A stretch of 64,000 nt of DNA, taken from positions 86,791,171 through 86,855,170 of the forward strand of contig OY978525.1 of the NCBI GenBank assembly GCA_963854835.1, read 5' to 3'. A program made the position numbers and the translations under genes. Shown piece by piece: positions 23,204 through 35,099 of this stretch. The notes below the pieces were generated by a model, which worked only from the letters and a program-made list of their open reading frames with translations, ran no database searches and was not told the origin of the DNA. Within the stretch, counting starts at the first letter, position 1, and each line of letters opens with the position of its first letter. This stretch comes from Megamerina dolium (lineage: Eukaryota; Arthropoda; Insecta; Diptera; Megamerinidae).

Positions 23204-24189
23204 TGTTATATTTTTGTGTTTGTTATATGATCGAAGAACAGTGGTAAGTTCTTTGAATGTAGTGGTAGAAACTAATATATGAAAATCATTTTTGAGACAT
23301 TAAGAGTTACGCTAAAAATGTTTCAGCCTCATTCCCTGAGTAGGCTGTAATAATAGAGAGCACTTTTTTAATAATTAAACGGCTCAGAACTTATACAGTG
23401 CTTGGCATATAATTAAAAAAATTTTGAATCAGATTAGATATTCGTTTCCTTTTTTTTTTGATCAAAACAACTCACAAAAATAGTCAAATTTGTTATAAAA
23501 TTAATAAAATTATAGTTGAAGTTGCTCGTATGTAATTTTCTCCTGCACAAAATCTCCAGAAGAACCTTTTCTGAAAATTCTGACTACGCCATTGTGTACA
23601 CATTTTGTACGTATGTATTACATACATGTAGTTGCATTGGCCTCTTCTAATTTCGTTGTTTTGGCTAGGCATGTTGGGCTAGATTCCAATGAGATGTTCC
23701 TATATTAAATACTTGTATGTATGTATACATGCAATTCAAGATGTTATATTTATAATTTTATATTTAAATTCAAGTAAATCAATAATATGTTGTGCAAAAC
23801 AAACAAAAAACAAATAAGTATGTTTACAAATATTTACTGTAAGTTTCGTAATACCTACTCATCTATAGTCTTTCTTCTGATATAATTTCTTTATTTACTC
23901 TTTTATATTATTGTTTCTTTAAATTCATTTTTAGTATACAACGTCATGATGAAAATTATCAATATATTGTATTTGAATTTGTATGACTCAGCAAAACGAT
24001 TCACATTTATTGCGTTTATTTTTATTTTTATTTTAAACTTTTCTATATTTTCTTACTCATTTGTTTATTTCGTTTTATTCTGTACAATTATATTTTATGG
24101 CCTATCAGTAATGGTATGTCATTTGAAATATTTTGAGATCAATACTCTTATTTTTTTTCCGACAGTAATAATTTGCAAAAATGCTTCTT
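23204..24189. other. AT-rich intergenic, nothing recognised
   Basis: No exon, RNA gene or repeat boundary visible. The hydrophobic frame at 23946-24191 is very AT-rich and lacks any support. Confidence 0.45.
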
Positions 24190-24400
24190 AAACGAGCTCT
24201 GTGATAAAACAAAGTTAAAGCGATGTCACAAGGATTCTGCCATTCGGAACCTGCTAATATAAGTCGGTCTCTTCTAATGCCGTCCAAATTTAACACGCAC
24301 AACAGTATGAGAAGAGAAGCTCAGTGGTATCACAATGGGCCTTTCTGGGCTAAATGTGTCCTCTCAGAGAGAGGGCAGCCACATAACCTAACCTAACCCA
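24190..24400 (+). repeat. SINE-like repeat, copy 2 (body and tail)
   Basis: Starts in the ttaaacgagctctg block and continues through caaggattctgccattcggaacc and aacacgcacaacagtatgag. The tail here is different from the other copies: it ends in GGGCAGCCACATAACCTAAC repeats instead of poly-T. Confidence 0.65.
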
Positions 24401-26539
24401 ACACTTAATTTTATGCACGTATATGTACCTACCTTGTGACCCTCTGAAGGTACTTAGGTATATGTATATGTGTTATCTTCTTTAACATGAATATCCTAAA
24501 GTTTGAAATCTAAGTTTAAAAAAAAATATATCTACTTTATTCAGAGGATGGTACATGGTATATTTTTCGGTAATTTAATAAACTCACATACCTTTTTATA
24601 TTGATTTCGATCGCTCTCACAAATGACTACACACGGAAAACTCAATTTGATCTAGAAGCAAGTTTTATTCATTCAAAACGTATATGTATATTTTTTAATT
24701 AGAGTTATTTGTTTCGAATCATCAATAGATTACTTATTTACAGTAATTGACTCTAAAAACATTTTAAGAGTTTCCCATTTAATAAATAGTATTCTATTGG
24801 GAAACAAAATTTCGTTTAATATTCTAAAAAAAATGAGCAACCCTTTTGTGAAACAAGAAAATTTCATCCATTTATAAGGAATTCATAACGTGCTATCTGC
24901 AATCTTCTTGATTTTCTTACGCTTTTGCCATGGTGAAATTCAGGTGATATGCAAATTTAAAAATAATTTATTTAAAATTATGAATTATAATTTTAAAAAA
25001 TAAACGTCATCCAAATCCAATTAAGGTATTTCTAAGAAACGAGAAAACAGCATCACCCTTCATCATTAAAATTAATATTGCTCAAAGAAGTAGAAAATAT
25101 TTGACATACATAACTCATGGTATTTTTCTTTTCTTGAAAAAATGCAACATTTTTTCTGCCCTGTGGAATATAAATATTTCGTTTTGTCTTTATTGGAGTA
25201 ATGATAGTGATATGTATATAGACATAAAGTGACGAAACGAATATACAAATTGGTCACAATGAAATATGCAAATAGATCTCGCTGAAAATTTTTCATAGGA
25301 ATTATTTAAAAAATGGGGTGAAAATTGAAAGACTTACTAATATTTAGTTATTGTAAAAGCTCAATAGTCATATTTCTTGCGCTGACTGGCTAATTATGCA
25401 AAATAAATAAATTTATTACGTGAATTCGAGTATACGAATGATTAAATGCTTAACTTCCGAATATGACCGAATATAGATATGAAAATGTATATGTCTACAT
25501 GTTGATGTTTATATTGTATTATACACTATATACATAGTAGTTTGTGTTCATTTTTGAAAATATTTTTTCGAAATGCTATTTTTGTGCAACCTACGCCAAT
25601 CATAAGTAATCAGGTGTGATGTTATAGGGCATTTTCAAATGATGACAGTTTGTTGGCCCCCACATTGTTTCCACTTCTATTTTTAATATATTTCAAATTT
25701 TCTTATTCTTATAGTACTTCTATTGACTATGGTATGTATGGTATATGAAAATGTTCAACAATATTATTTTGGAATTCTTACTCGAATAAATTATTTTTCA
25801 AATATATACATATGTGCTTCTCGTTTATTCCAAACCATTCTCGTTTTATTAATCATATTGTGTTCCCACACCTGCTATTTTTTGTTGTACGTATATATAT
25901 TATGCTGTGCTTTCGTTTCTGTTTGCAAATGCATTGGTGTGTAATTTTATGTCCGGATTTTACTTTAATTGATATATACAATATATAGTCGATGTTAGAG
26001 AAGAATACAATAAAAGAAACTATAACATACATACATATATGTTATTATATGTTTTATGCTCCATTTCACACGTTTTCATGACTAGCACTAATTACTTTAA
26101 ATTTCAGAAATCTTTCTTCATAATTACATATGTATTGGTGAAGATAATTTAAGTATTTTATAGTTAAACAATTGTTCTTACAATCATAATTATTTCAAAA
26201 GTTTATTAGTATAAAGTACAAGTACCGGTTGAATAAAATAATAGCCGGTGATCTTTATAATTTCGCAAATTGATGATAAATATTTTCCTTAATTCTGCTT
26301 TTACGTGTATTCTACGAGTGCATGAATGTACGTATTGTAGATATGTATGTACTCGTATGTACATTAGAGAGCTTTGTGAAAGGTTGACAGATTTTGAATA
26401 GATTTCTAATTGTATATTTAAAAAATCCGTTTTCCATATTATTGCTCAAAAACGGTGAAAAAGTGGGAGCGCGATGTAGCCATAAAAAACCAATTTTATA
26501 TATTTTGCAAAATCTATAATATTCAAGTTCACTATAACT
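24401..26539. other. AT-rich intergenic, nothing recognised
   Basis: Low-complexity AT-rich DNA. No splice-consistent coding region was found. Confidence 0.45.
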
Positions 26540-27145
26540 ATAGCCTTCGTCGTAACTTGTCAAAACATCTTAAACTCCTCGAAGAATGGTTGTCAAAATG
26601 GCGAATAAAAGTAAATGAGACTAAATGTGTACAGGTAACCTTCTCACTCAGAACAGTCACATTAAACAAACAGTAAAATACCTGGGAATGTATTTGGATA
26701 GAAGACTAACATGAAAAATCATATTGACAGTAAAAAATTGTTGCAAATGCACTGGCTGCTAAATAAAAGCTCGAAACTCAGCCTCAATAATAAAGTGTTG
26801 TTATGGAATCGAAATATGAAGCTCGGCTTGTCCCTCGATCATTGAAAAAATCCAGAGAGTCCAGAATAAAACGCTTAGGCAAATAACTTGTGCACCTTGG
26901 TATGTAAAAAATATTAATTCACATAAAGATCTTAATATTGCTTCAGTTGCTGAAGTCATAAGAGCACATATTCCTAAATACATTATAAAACTTCAAACTC
27001 ATCCCAACGACCAGGCTCGGCAGCTTACCATTGTCCCTTCAATCATTCGGCTTAAGAGGAAACGCTTGCTGACAATATAATACTAGTTGTTTTAATCTAA
27101 ATTACTTGCTATTTAAATTTAAATTAAGATTTGAAAAAAAAAAAC
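26540..27145 (+). pseudogene. Decayed Jockey-type non-LTR element, 3' end
   Basis: Reading shifts among frames but follows the C-terminal half of Jockey-type ORF2: LEEWLSKWRIKVNETKCVQV (about 26581), KYLGMYLDRRLT, a LLNKSSKLSLNNKVLL block, then HKDLNIASVAEV and the end region with SIIRLKRKR. It ends near a poly-A run at about 27135. It is related to, but clearly more diverged than, the 31.8-kb element. Confidence 0.75.
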
Positions 27146-28058
27146 TATTATTAATTTCTATAGGAAAGATTCAATAAATTAAAAATATGGAAAAAAGTAA
27201 ATACTTTGTTTTTATACCAGTCTGAATATGCCTTATCCAAATATTTCATTATTTGTCTTCGATTATTAATTTTTTCTAGATGCATTTTGACAGAGGGTTC
27301 TGACTTCAAAATAACTTTTACATATATTAACTTGATTTTCTGTCTTCCAGAACTTGAATGGAAAATAAAATCCATTATAATTTTTTAACAACTAACATAA
27401 TTTCAGAAGATGTATAGTTGAGAATCAGTTATTATTTTATTTTTTGAATGAGGCTTAAATCGCTTTAATGTACATTCATATGTAGGTACGTGCGTGATTC
27501 TCTTTGGCATTTTGCACGTATGTACACAAGTGGGAATTTGCATCCCTCATCCTATTATTATAATTATTCATAGTAACAACAACAAAACGAACCATAACAA
27601 CATCAGAAATAGATTAAATAATATGTATAAGAAGACAATCGTGATGATGATGATGATGATGGTGATGATGACGATAATAAAGTACATAGAAATGACGCTT
27701 ATCTAAATTTAGAAAATTTTCAAATTATTTTTGTGTTTTTAATATTTTCGGATGAAAAATCGAGAAAAATAAATGTGAATAACTCAACGGATATAAAATT
27801 GCGGAGAAATTTCAAAATTTGATTCAAAAGTGTTGCGAACGCGAAAGTGAAAACAACCGCGAGGAACGAAATTGAATTTTTGTATTTATTTATAAAAAAA
27901 GGGTACGCAGTATAACAAAAATACAATAATTTTGAAAAAAAAAAAACACAATTTCTGTGGCGACTCATAGTGACTAATATACAAATTTTTTCTTTTCGCT
28001 TTTTTCCAAATTCGGTGGTGATTTAATTAACTACCATTAGTGTTTTTCTTTTGTGTAG
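27146..28058. other. Intergenic and 5' flank of the l(2)efl gene
   Basis: A short GAT/ATG repeat lies at about 27642-27675. The polypyrimidine tract and AG directly before the l(2)efl start codon (28041-28058) suggest that a 5' UTR intron ends there, so the true promoter is further upstream and was not located. Confidence 0.45.
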
Positions 28059-28791
28059 ATGTCAGTAGTGCCACTAATGTTCCGTGACTGGTGGGATGAT
28101 ATTGATTTTCCAACGCGCACATCGCGTCTGTGGGATCAACACTTTGGAACTGGGTTGAAGTAAGTTCAAAGGATCCATATGCATACATATGTATAATATA
28201 TTTAAAAGAATTTTGTGGATCTACTTACATCGTATACACTGTAATTTAATAGGCGTGACGATTTGCTCTCATCTGTCTGGAGCTCACGTCCAACAATGTT
28301 GCGTTCAGGCTATTTGCGTCCATGGTATCGTTCGCCGACCAGTTTGCAAAAGCAAGAATCCGGTTCAACTTTGAACATTGACAAAGAGAAATTTGAGGTT
28401 ATTTTGGATGTTCAGCAGTTCACGCCCAGCGAAATTAGTGTCAAGATTACCGATAGGTGTGTCATTGTCGAGGGCAAACATGAGGAGAAACAAGACGAAC
28501 ACGGCTTTGTATCCAGACAATTCTCCAGACGTTATATTCTACCAAGTATACATAGTTTCATTGCGAGTATATAGTCATCCATAGAATTTTATAACCTTTT
28601 CCCCTATTTCACTAGGTGATGTTAACCCCGATAATGTTACCTCATCCCTGTCATCCGATGGTCTATTAACGGTGTCAGCACCATTGAAGAAAGTGGCTCC
28701 ACCAAATACCGAGCGTGTGGTGCCAATCGAAAAGACTGGTCCATCATCGAAAGAGGATAATGCTAAAAAAATTGAAACAACAACTGCTTAA
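28059..28791 (+). CDS. l(2)efl: Alpha-crystallin small heat-shock protein l(2)efl, 3 exons
   Basis: This is an ATP-independent chaperone of the HSP20/alpha-crystallin family, essential for viability in Drosophila and acting in the cytosol and muscle. Exons: 28059-28159, 28253-28545 and 28616-28791. All have GT/AG borders and matching phases, giving 189 residues; the Drosophila protein is nearly the same length. The N-terminus ([18 protein letters not shown]) is the diagnostic l(2)efl start. The alpha-crystallin domain spans about residues 75-160 ([39 protein letters not shown] and the [11 protein letters not shown] strand). The end [17 protein letters not shown] is also characteristic. The start ATG is preceded by TTTTGTGTAG, probably the acceptor of a 5' UTR intron. 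An AATAAA at about 28976 is a candidate poly(A) signal. Confidence 0.96.
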
Positions 28792-29832
28792 ACTATCCCC
28801 TGGATGTTATGGATCATCTTAAATGAGACTGTATTTTCTTAGGTGCAGAAATGCGTTGAAACGAAAATTTATTTTATATTGTATTTAGTTTAATTATTTG
28901 CACCTCGTAATCGAAATTCATTATCATTATTTGTTTTATTTATTTCTCATTTTCTTTTTATACTGAAACATAAAAAATAAAAAAAAAAACATATAAGTAA
29001 AAACTACATAAGAAATACATTTCAGTTATTTAATCGAAATGAAGTAAGTATACACATAAATCATATAAATATTTAATACTTCTACATATACTTGTATTGC
29101 TACATAATATCATCCCTACCGGAGGCCTTGTGAGTTTCTTTGTGTAGCTCATTCCAGTAGCTACACGCAGTAATGGCTTCTTTTACCGAAGGTACATAAA
29201 TTTGAATGAAAAATGAATGATACATTCATACTTTGTTGAATTTTATAAAGATTGTTATATATAATTTTATTAAATGCTTTTGGAAATTTTGTCTGCACAA
29301 CCAGATAATTTATTGCTTAAACATTTGATGGATTTTAAAGTTCAAATTTCCACGCATACTATTTTTATATATTTTTTATTTACACAGCCTTCATGCTTGC
29401 TCGTTTTGTGCTCGTTCCGGGAGATGTTGCCTTTGGCTGTGATTCGGATATACTTGTATGTACAATCAATATAAAATTCTAAATAAAAGACAGCATTGAG
29501 AAAATTTGTTATTTTGTATTAATTAAAATTTGTTATTTTGTATTACTTAGTATATATATAGAAAATAATATCAAATTTAAATTTTTTTAAATGTATGTAT
29601 ATGATGTGAAAAAATGCAGCTATTTAAATAAATCAAATATCGGGAATTTTCAGTTTTTTCATGGTAAAATCTGCAATCCAAATATTTGAAATTTAGCTTT
29701 TGCTAAATTTTCTAACAGCGTGTATGAAGAAGCAGGGTATGACATACTCTCAAATTAATTTAACATTGTAATTGTACAAAGGATATGTATAAAGGATATG
29801 GTCATTTTTTTTATACCATGTAACTACACAGT
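28792..29832. other. 3' flank of l(2)efl and AT-rich intergenic
   Basis: The probable 3' UTR runs to about 29000 with AATAAA near 28976. Beyond it I see no gene or recognisable element. Confidence 0.5.
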
Positions 29833-30492
29833 AAAACATGATACTTACTTACTTACTTATGTGGCCATAACAACCGAATATCGATTTATGACGAATATAA
29901 TATGCTTCGCCAGCCATCTCTGTTCTTCGCTAGCTGGCGCCAGTTAGAAATTCCAAGCGCCGTGAGGTTCTCCAGTACTTGGTCTTTCCACCGGAGGTGA
30001 GGTCTTCCTCTTCTGCGTCGTCCTCCAGCGGGCTCCGAATATAACACCTTCTTAGCTGGAGCGTATTCTTCCATTCGCTCGACATAACCTAGCCAGCGCA
30101 GCCGCTGGATTTTGATGCGCTTTACTATGTCAATATTGGCATACAGCTCGTACAGCTCATGGTTGTACCTTATTCGGTACTCGCCACCAACGCAAATAGG
30201 TCCAAAGATCTTACGTAGGACTTTTCGCTCGAAAACCCCAAGCATTCGCTCATCCGAGGTGGAAATTGTCCAGGCTTCAGCGCCCTGTGTTAGGTAGGCA
30301 TGATGAGAGACTTGTAGAGTGTAGTTTTAGTTCTTCGAGAGAGAGCTCGTCTTGTCAATTGCTTACTTAGCCCAAAGTAGCACCTGTTTGCAAGAGTGAT
30401 CCTTCGTAATATCTCCAGGCTGACGTCATTACTGCTGTTAATGCTGGTTCCAAGATAGACAAAGTCCCTGACTACTTCAGAAAAACATGATA
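29833..30492 (-). mobile_element. 5'-truncated RTE-like retrotransposon with 11-bp target duplication
   Basis: 29844-30481 on minus is the 3' portion of the same family as the element at 60113-61580, ending in the CTTA (TAAG on minus) tail repeat. It encodes the post-RT C-terminal region (VFERKVLRKIFGPICVGGEY, the RLRWLGYVERMEE block, GRPHLRWKDQVLENLTALGI) with a frame break near 30250-30300. AAAACATGATA flanks it at 29833-29843 and 30482-30492, which fixes both insertion ends. Confidence 0.88.
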
Positions 30493-30903
30493 GTTTACTT
30501 TAATTCCAGTTGGTATTGAATTTAAACATGTTTGGAAATAAATTTGATTTTAATCCCAAAAAGTATTACTTTTATGACACCTGATCTTAATTTGATTCCA
30601 TGGGTCATTATTTTAAAACTATGAAATATTCTTGGAAGGTTATTACAATAAATGCAAAATGGTTTAAAAACAAATCTTTAATAAGAGTTGAACGCTTTGT
30701 TCTCAAAATATTGATACCTTTTAGTTTTAAATTAATGTCCTCTGATGTTTTAAGTAGTTTTGGTTTAAAAACAAAACCAAAAAAGTATTAAGAAGTTTTT
30801 CCACTATCAATGACATTTAATGTACCCTCAACTTTAGTCTTTTTGGTTTAAAAACAAAATAAAAAAGGTATTAAGAACTCTCACTCTCTCGCTCTCAATT
30901 ATA
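30493..30903. other. Intergenic with a degenerate duplicated segment
   Basis: A segment reading ggtttaaaaacaaaa...aagtattaagaa occurs at about 30765-30800 and again at 30843-30878. A third version lies at about 34743-34785, just beyond the Tc1/mariner element that starts at 30904. No gene is visible. Confidence 0.45.
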
Positions 30904-31793
30904 TAAAGGGTTATCCATTTCGCGGTTTCAAAAGTATAGGGCTAGAATTCGACATCTGTCAAACTGAGTTGTTAAAACAATTTCTTTCTTTTTCAGTTCA
31001 AAGTCTGACATTTGCGAAAATGGATCGCTTAACTATCGCACAACGCATTAAAATTGTAAAAACCTACTACAAAAATGGTGATTCTGCCACAGCCACATAT
31101 CGTGCTTTAAGAGGAGATTATGGTTTACATAATCGTCCAACTACGCAAGCAATTGGCAAAATTGTGAAGAAATATGAAGAGACTGGATCGGCTATAGATA
31201 TTGTAAGGCCTGTGCATCATCGTTTCGCTCGTACCACCGAAAGTATCGCTGCTGTAAGTGAAAGTGTTGCCGAAGACCCGAATGTGACGATTCCTCGTCA
31301 TTCTCAGGAATTAGGACTGTCTTACCGCACATTATGGCGTATTTTGCATTTGGATCTACACCTACATCCATATAAAATCCAGCTCACACAACAACTGAAG
31401 CCAGCTGACCATTCACAACGTCGTAGATACGTCGAATGGGTGCTTGAACAACAGGCGGTGGACGGCGATTCTCACTCGGTGGGTATGTTAACAAACAAAA
31501 TTGTCGTATTTGGAGTTCTGAGAATCCTCAAGAAATTGAAGAGAGGCCACTACATCCACAAAAAGTCACTGCTTGTTGCGCTCTTTGGTTCGGAGGTGTG
31601 ATTGGACTTACTTCTTCGAAAACGACGATGCAACGACTGTCACCGTCAATTCGGAGTGTTATGGTCATATGATAACCGACTTTTTTTGCCTGCTATTGGA
31701 GAATACGACTTAGAGAATATGTGGTTTCAACAAGACGGTGCCACATGCCACACAACTCGAGCGAATATGGCTTTATTGCAATAGAAATTTTCT

Positions 31794-34523
31794 TTTTTTT
31801 GTTAGCTTATTTTTTTTTTTTTTATTGAATCTTTCTTAAATACAAGAAACTAACAATATGTATTCAAATCTTACAAACTAAATAAAACTATGTGATATCC
31901 CCTACGTTCCATCACAATTTGGTGAGTCGCGAGATGTAGCAATTTTACAGCATATTCAGTGTGTCTTTTCTTTTTAATCGACGATGCCCCTTGCTCAGCA
32001 ACAATTGCCTAGCAAGGGGATTCGGATGATTGTGTAATTTTTGAATGTAGCTTCTGCAGGACATTGCAACTTCCTCAGAAATTGTGGATACATTTAAATC
32101 TCGATGTATGTTAACGTTCCTCATATACCAAGGCGCGTTTACAATAATTCGCAGACACTTGGATTGTATTCGCTGCAATTTTTCGATATTAGAGGGAGAT
32201 GCGGTGCCCCAAAACTGAATACCATAAGTCCAGATTGGTTTCAGGATTGCTTTATATAATAGCACTTTGTATTCAAGATTCAACTTTGATCTTTTGTGTA
32301 ACAGCCACCATAACTGATTCATTTTAAGCTTGATCTGAGTTTTCTTTGCCTCTATGTGATTTTTCCATGTCAGCCTTCTGTCGAGGTGAATACCCAAGTA
32401 CTTTGTTGAGGAACATTGTGGAACTGATTGGCCATTAATTTTAAGTGGGGGACATGTATCTAGCCTTAGCGTGAAGGTTACATGTACGCTCTTTGATTCA
32501 TTGACTTTTATACGCCATTTTTCTAGCCAGATTTCGAGAGAATCGACATGAGTCTGCAGGAGTTTAGTAGCTTCTATGGGGTTAGAGCGAGAGCACAATA
32601 TAGCCGTATCATCAGCAAAGGTCGATATGAATGTATAGTTATTGTTGGGCATATCTGAAGTGTATAAGAGATACAGTAAGGGACCCAAAACGCTTCCTTG
32701 AGGAACGCCAGCGTGAATATCCAATGGATTTGTTGTGTAATCCTTGTGATGTACGAGAAATTGTCTTTTCGTGAGGTAGCTACTAAGCAATGAGGAGACA
32801 TTTGCAGGCAGTAATAGTTTGAGTTTGTAAATAAGGCCATCGTGCCATACTTTATCGAAAGCTTGAGTGATATCAAGAAAGACAGCTGAGCAATACTTTT
32901 TTTCTTCAAAAGTGTTCCTTATCAGAGTTACAATGCGGTGGACTTGTTCTATTGTGCCGTGCTGTTTTCTAAATCCAAACTGATGTTGAGGAATCAGTTG
33001 GTTGAGATTAATAAATGGAGTTATATTCATGACAAGTAGCTTTTCGAATACTTTAGAAAGTAGAGGCAGGAGGCTGATAGGTCTGTACGATGCAACTTTT
33101 GTAGGGTCTTTTCCTGGTTTTGCTATCATAATAATTTTTGAAGTTTTCCAGCATTTGGGATAGTGTTTAATACGAAGGATAGCATTGAAAATGTGCATCA
33201 GATGAATTACTGAAGCCGGAGGTAGCTCTTTTATCATTTTACCGGTAATTTTATCTGGACCAGGTGATTTTTTTGGGTTTAAATCTTTATAAATTGCTTT
33301 GAATATGTCCTTTTTTTTAATTTTGAGCGTTATTGAGCAAGGTTGAGAAGTTAATATTGGTAATGAGGACTGTGAAGAGGGTGGATTGGGTGTAAACACA
33401 CTTTTTAGGTGGTTTGCAAAAGCCAAACCCTTCTCACAGTTGCTTCTAGCCCAATTACCGTCACTCAAACGGATGGGGGAATCAGTGAGAATTGGCCGAT
33501 TTGATTTTTTTGCTGATTTCCACAAAGAGTAGTCTGACGCTTCACCAGGTGTTAATTTCGCTATGTGCTCTTCTAACTCTTTGTTGTTTTTATTTTTTAA
33601 GACTTGCTTTAACTTTCGAGTGCAGTGCTGTAGCTGTGTTTTCAGATTCGGTGATCTGAATTCTTGCCATTGTCTTCGGAGTCTTCTTTTCTGTCTTACT
33701 AGCAATTCAATATCAGCTGGTGTGTATGGGCTATAGTTTGATTGCTTGCATACCTTTGTGCAGGTGGCTGAGCTGAGAGCTAATGAGAGCAGCTGGTTGA
33801 ATTTTTCGAGTGCTGAGTCTACATCGTGTCCATTTCTTAATACAGTACTCAGAGGAAGATGGGAATTTATATATTTCTTGAATTTTAACCAGTCTATTTT
33901 CTTTCTAACGCAATTGCTTTGTGGGCTTGGTGATTTTATAGATATTACCGTGGGTGAGTGGTCAGATGATAGATCATAATTACACTCTGTGGAGATATTT
34001 TCCATCTGCAAACCTTTGGCGACTCCAAAGTCTATGAGATCGGGTATTTTCCTCTTGTCCGTCGGCCAATATGTCGGTTGACCATTTGAAATAACATCGT
34101 AGCCGTGGTTAGTGATGATTGAACATAGTCTTTTGCCTTTTGGAGTTATTAATCGGGAGCCCCAGTGAGTGTGTTTGGCGTTGAAATCGCCAGCAACCAA
34201 GAATTTGCTACCAAGAGTTGAGAAAAATTCTTTATATTGCTGTTCGGTAATACTGTATCTTGGGGGACAGTATATCGCAGATATTACTAGCTTAGAGATG
34301 TATTCTTCCAGACATATAGATGTTGCTTGCAAGTAGACGCTACTGAAATCTTCGAGAACATGATGTTTTATTCTGCTTTTTATCAATATGGCAGTTCCTC
34401 CGCGTGCCTTACCATGCGGATGATTTGTGGTGTACAGTTTGTAATATGGTATTTGATAGCAATTTTTGTCAGTGAAATGGGTCTCAGATATCATCATTAT
34501 GTCGATTTGGCTGGATTCAAAGG
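31794..34523 (-). mobile_element. 5'-truncated Jockey-type non-LTR retrotransposon
   Basis: Inserted in the minus orientation into the Tc1/mariner transposase. The target duplication ATAGAAATTTTCT is at 31781-31793 and 34524-34536. The plus-strand T-rich start (31794-31835) is its poly-A tail. ORF1 and the first residues of the endonuclease are absent because the 5' end is truncated, as is common after target-primed reverse transcription. Confidence 0.93.
31945..34523 (-). CDS. Jockey-type ORF2: AP endonuclease plus reverse transcriptase, open, N-terminus truncated
   Basis: The frame is open from the insertion junction (34523) to the stop at 31945. The first Met gives 850 residues. Residues 1 to about 215 are an APE-type endonuclease lacking its first strand (MMISETHFTDKN, TAILIKSRIKHH, VAGDFNAKHTHWGS, SSDHSPTVISI with the catalytic Asp-His). 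A linker follows, then the reverse transcriptase (KSPGPDKITGKMI, CWKTSKIIMIAKPGKD, SYRPISLLPLLSKVFEKLL, QFGFRKQHGTIEQVHRI, VFLDITQAFDKVWH, GVPQGSVLGPLLYLLY, and catalytic FADDTAIL). The C-terminal region ends HRRLKRKDTLNML. There is no premature stop, which suggests a young copy. Clade assignment to Jockey is from motif style and is fairly sure. With no ORF1 and no 5' promoter it is unlikely to move by itself. Confidence 0.92.
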
Positions 34524-34736
34524 ATAGAAATTTTCTGGCCGCGTAATTTCTCGTCGTGGCGATATCAAGTGGCCACCAAGATCATGCGATTTGACACCGC
34601 TTGACTTTTTTTTGTGGGACTACGCGAAAGACCGTGTTTATGCAGATAAACCTTTAACTCTTGAGCACCTAAAAACCAACATTCGTCACGTTATGGCTGA
34701 GATACCGCCCAATATGTGTCAAAAAGTGTCAAAATA

Positions 34737-35099
34737 CTATAGTATTTTTAGTTTAAAAACAACACCAACCAAGTATTAAGCAGTTCCATAAATGTTAATT
34801 ATATTAATAATATTTGAACCACGCGGAGGTGGATTTGATTATAATTTCCAATCCTGAAAGTGAGGAATTCTCATCGATTGCTACAATTGCATCAAGTAAT
34901 CTAAATAGTTACTCAAACTTTGCGAAAGTTCAGTGACATTCGCGTAGCCAGGGGAGGGGTTCAGGGGGTAGATCCCCTCTTGGCCGGTGGTAATGGTAAT
35001 GGTAATGGTAGTACGAGTTGGGATAAGACCTTTATGCACTGCGACCAATCTGATCTATTGTGCAACCATTTATACTTAGATATCATATTTAGTATATTT
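34737..35099. other. Intergenic with a short (GGTAAT)n run
   Basis: GGTAATGGTAATGGTAATGG lies at about 34988-35010. CAGTGACATTCGCGTAGCCA at about 34932 resembles the CAGTG..GTAGCCAGG ends common on hAT-type elements. No gene seen. Confidence 0.4.

Larger units (their letters stand above)
30904..34736 (+). mobile_element. Tc1/mariner-type element, copy 2, split by a retrotransposon
   Basis: It starts with the terminal repeat TAAAGGGTTATCCATTTCGC as in the copy at 12.4 kb. The transposase begins at 31021 ([20 protein letters not shown]) and is open to 31601. A 37-bp deletion near 31470 removes the segment holding the first catalytic Asp and shifts the frame. The second Asp region (FQQDGATCHTTRANMALLQ) follows at about 31728, then a stop. 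The coding line resumes at 34537 after the inserted retrotransposon (SCDLTPLDFFLWDYAKDRVY, with the WDYAKDRVY block) and ends at about 34735 in MCQKV. The C-terminus and the 3' terminal repeat are missing. It cannot be functional. Confidence 0.87.

Noticed and set aside
23946..24191. Hydrophobic membrane-protein-like frame
   Set aside because: Ile/Phe/Tyr bias follows from AT-rich sequence; no splice context or homology.
27805..27814. Heat-shock element (GAAATTTC) upstream of l(2)efl
   Set aside because: Only two units in inverted order are present, too weak in AT-rich DNA, and a 5' UTR intron probably places the promoter elsewhere.
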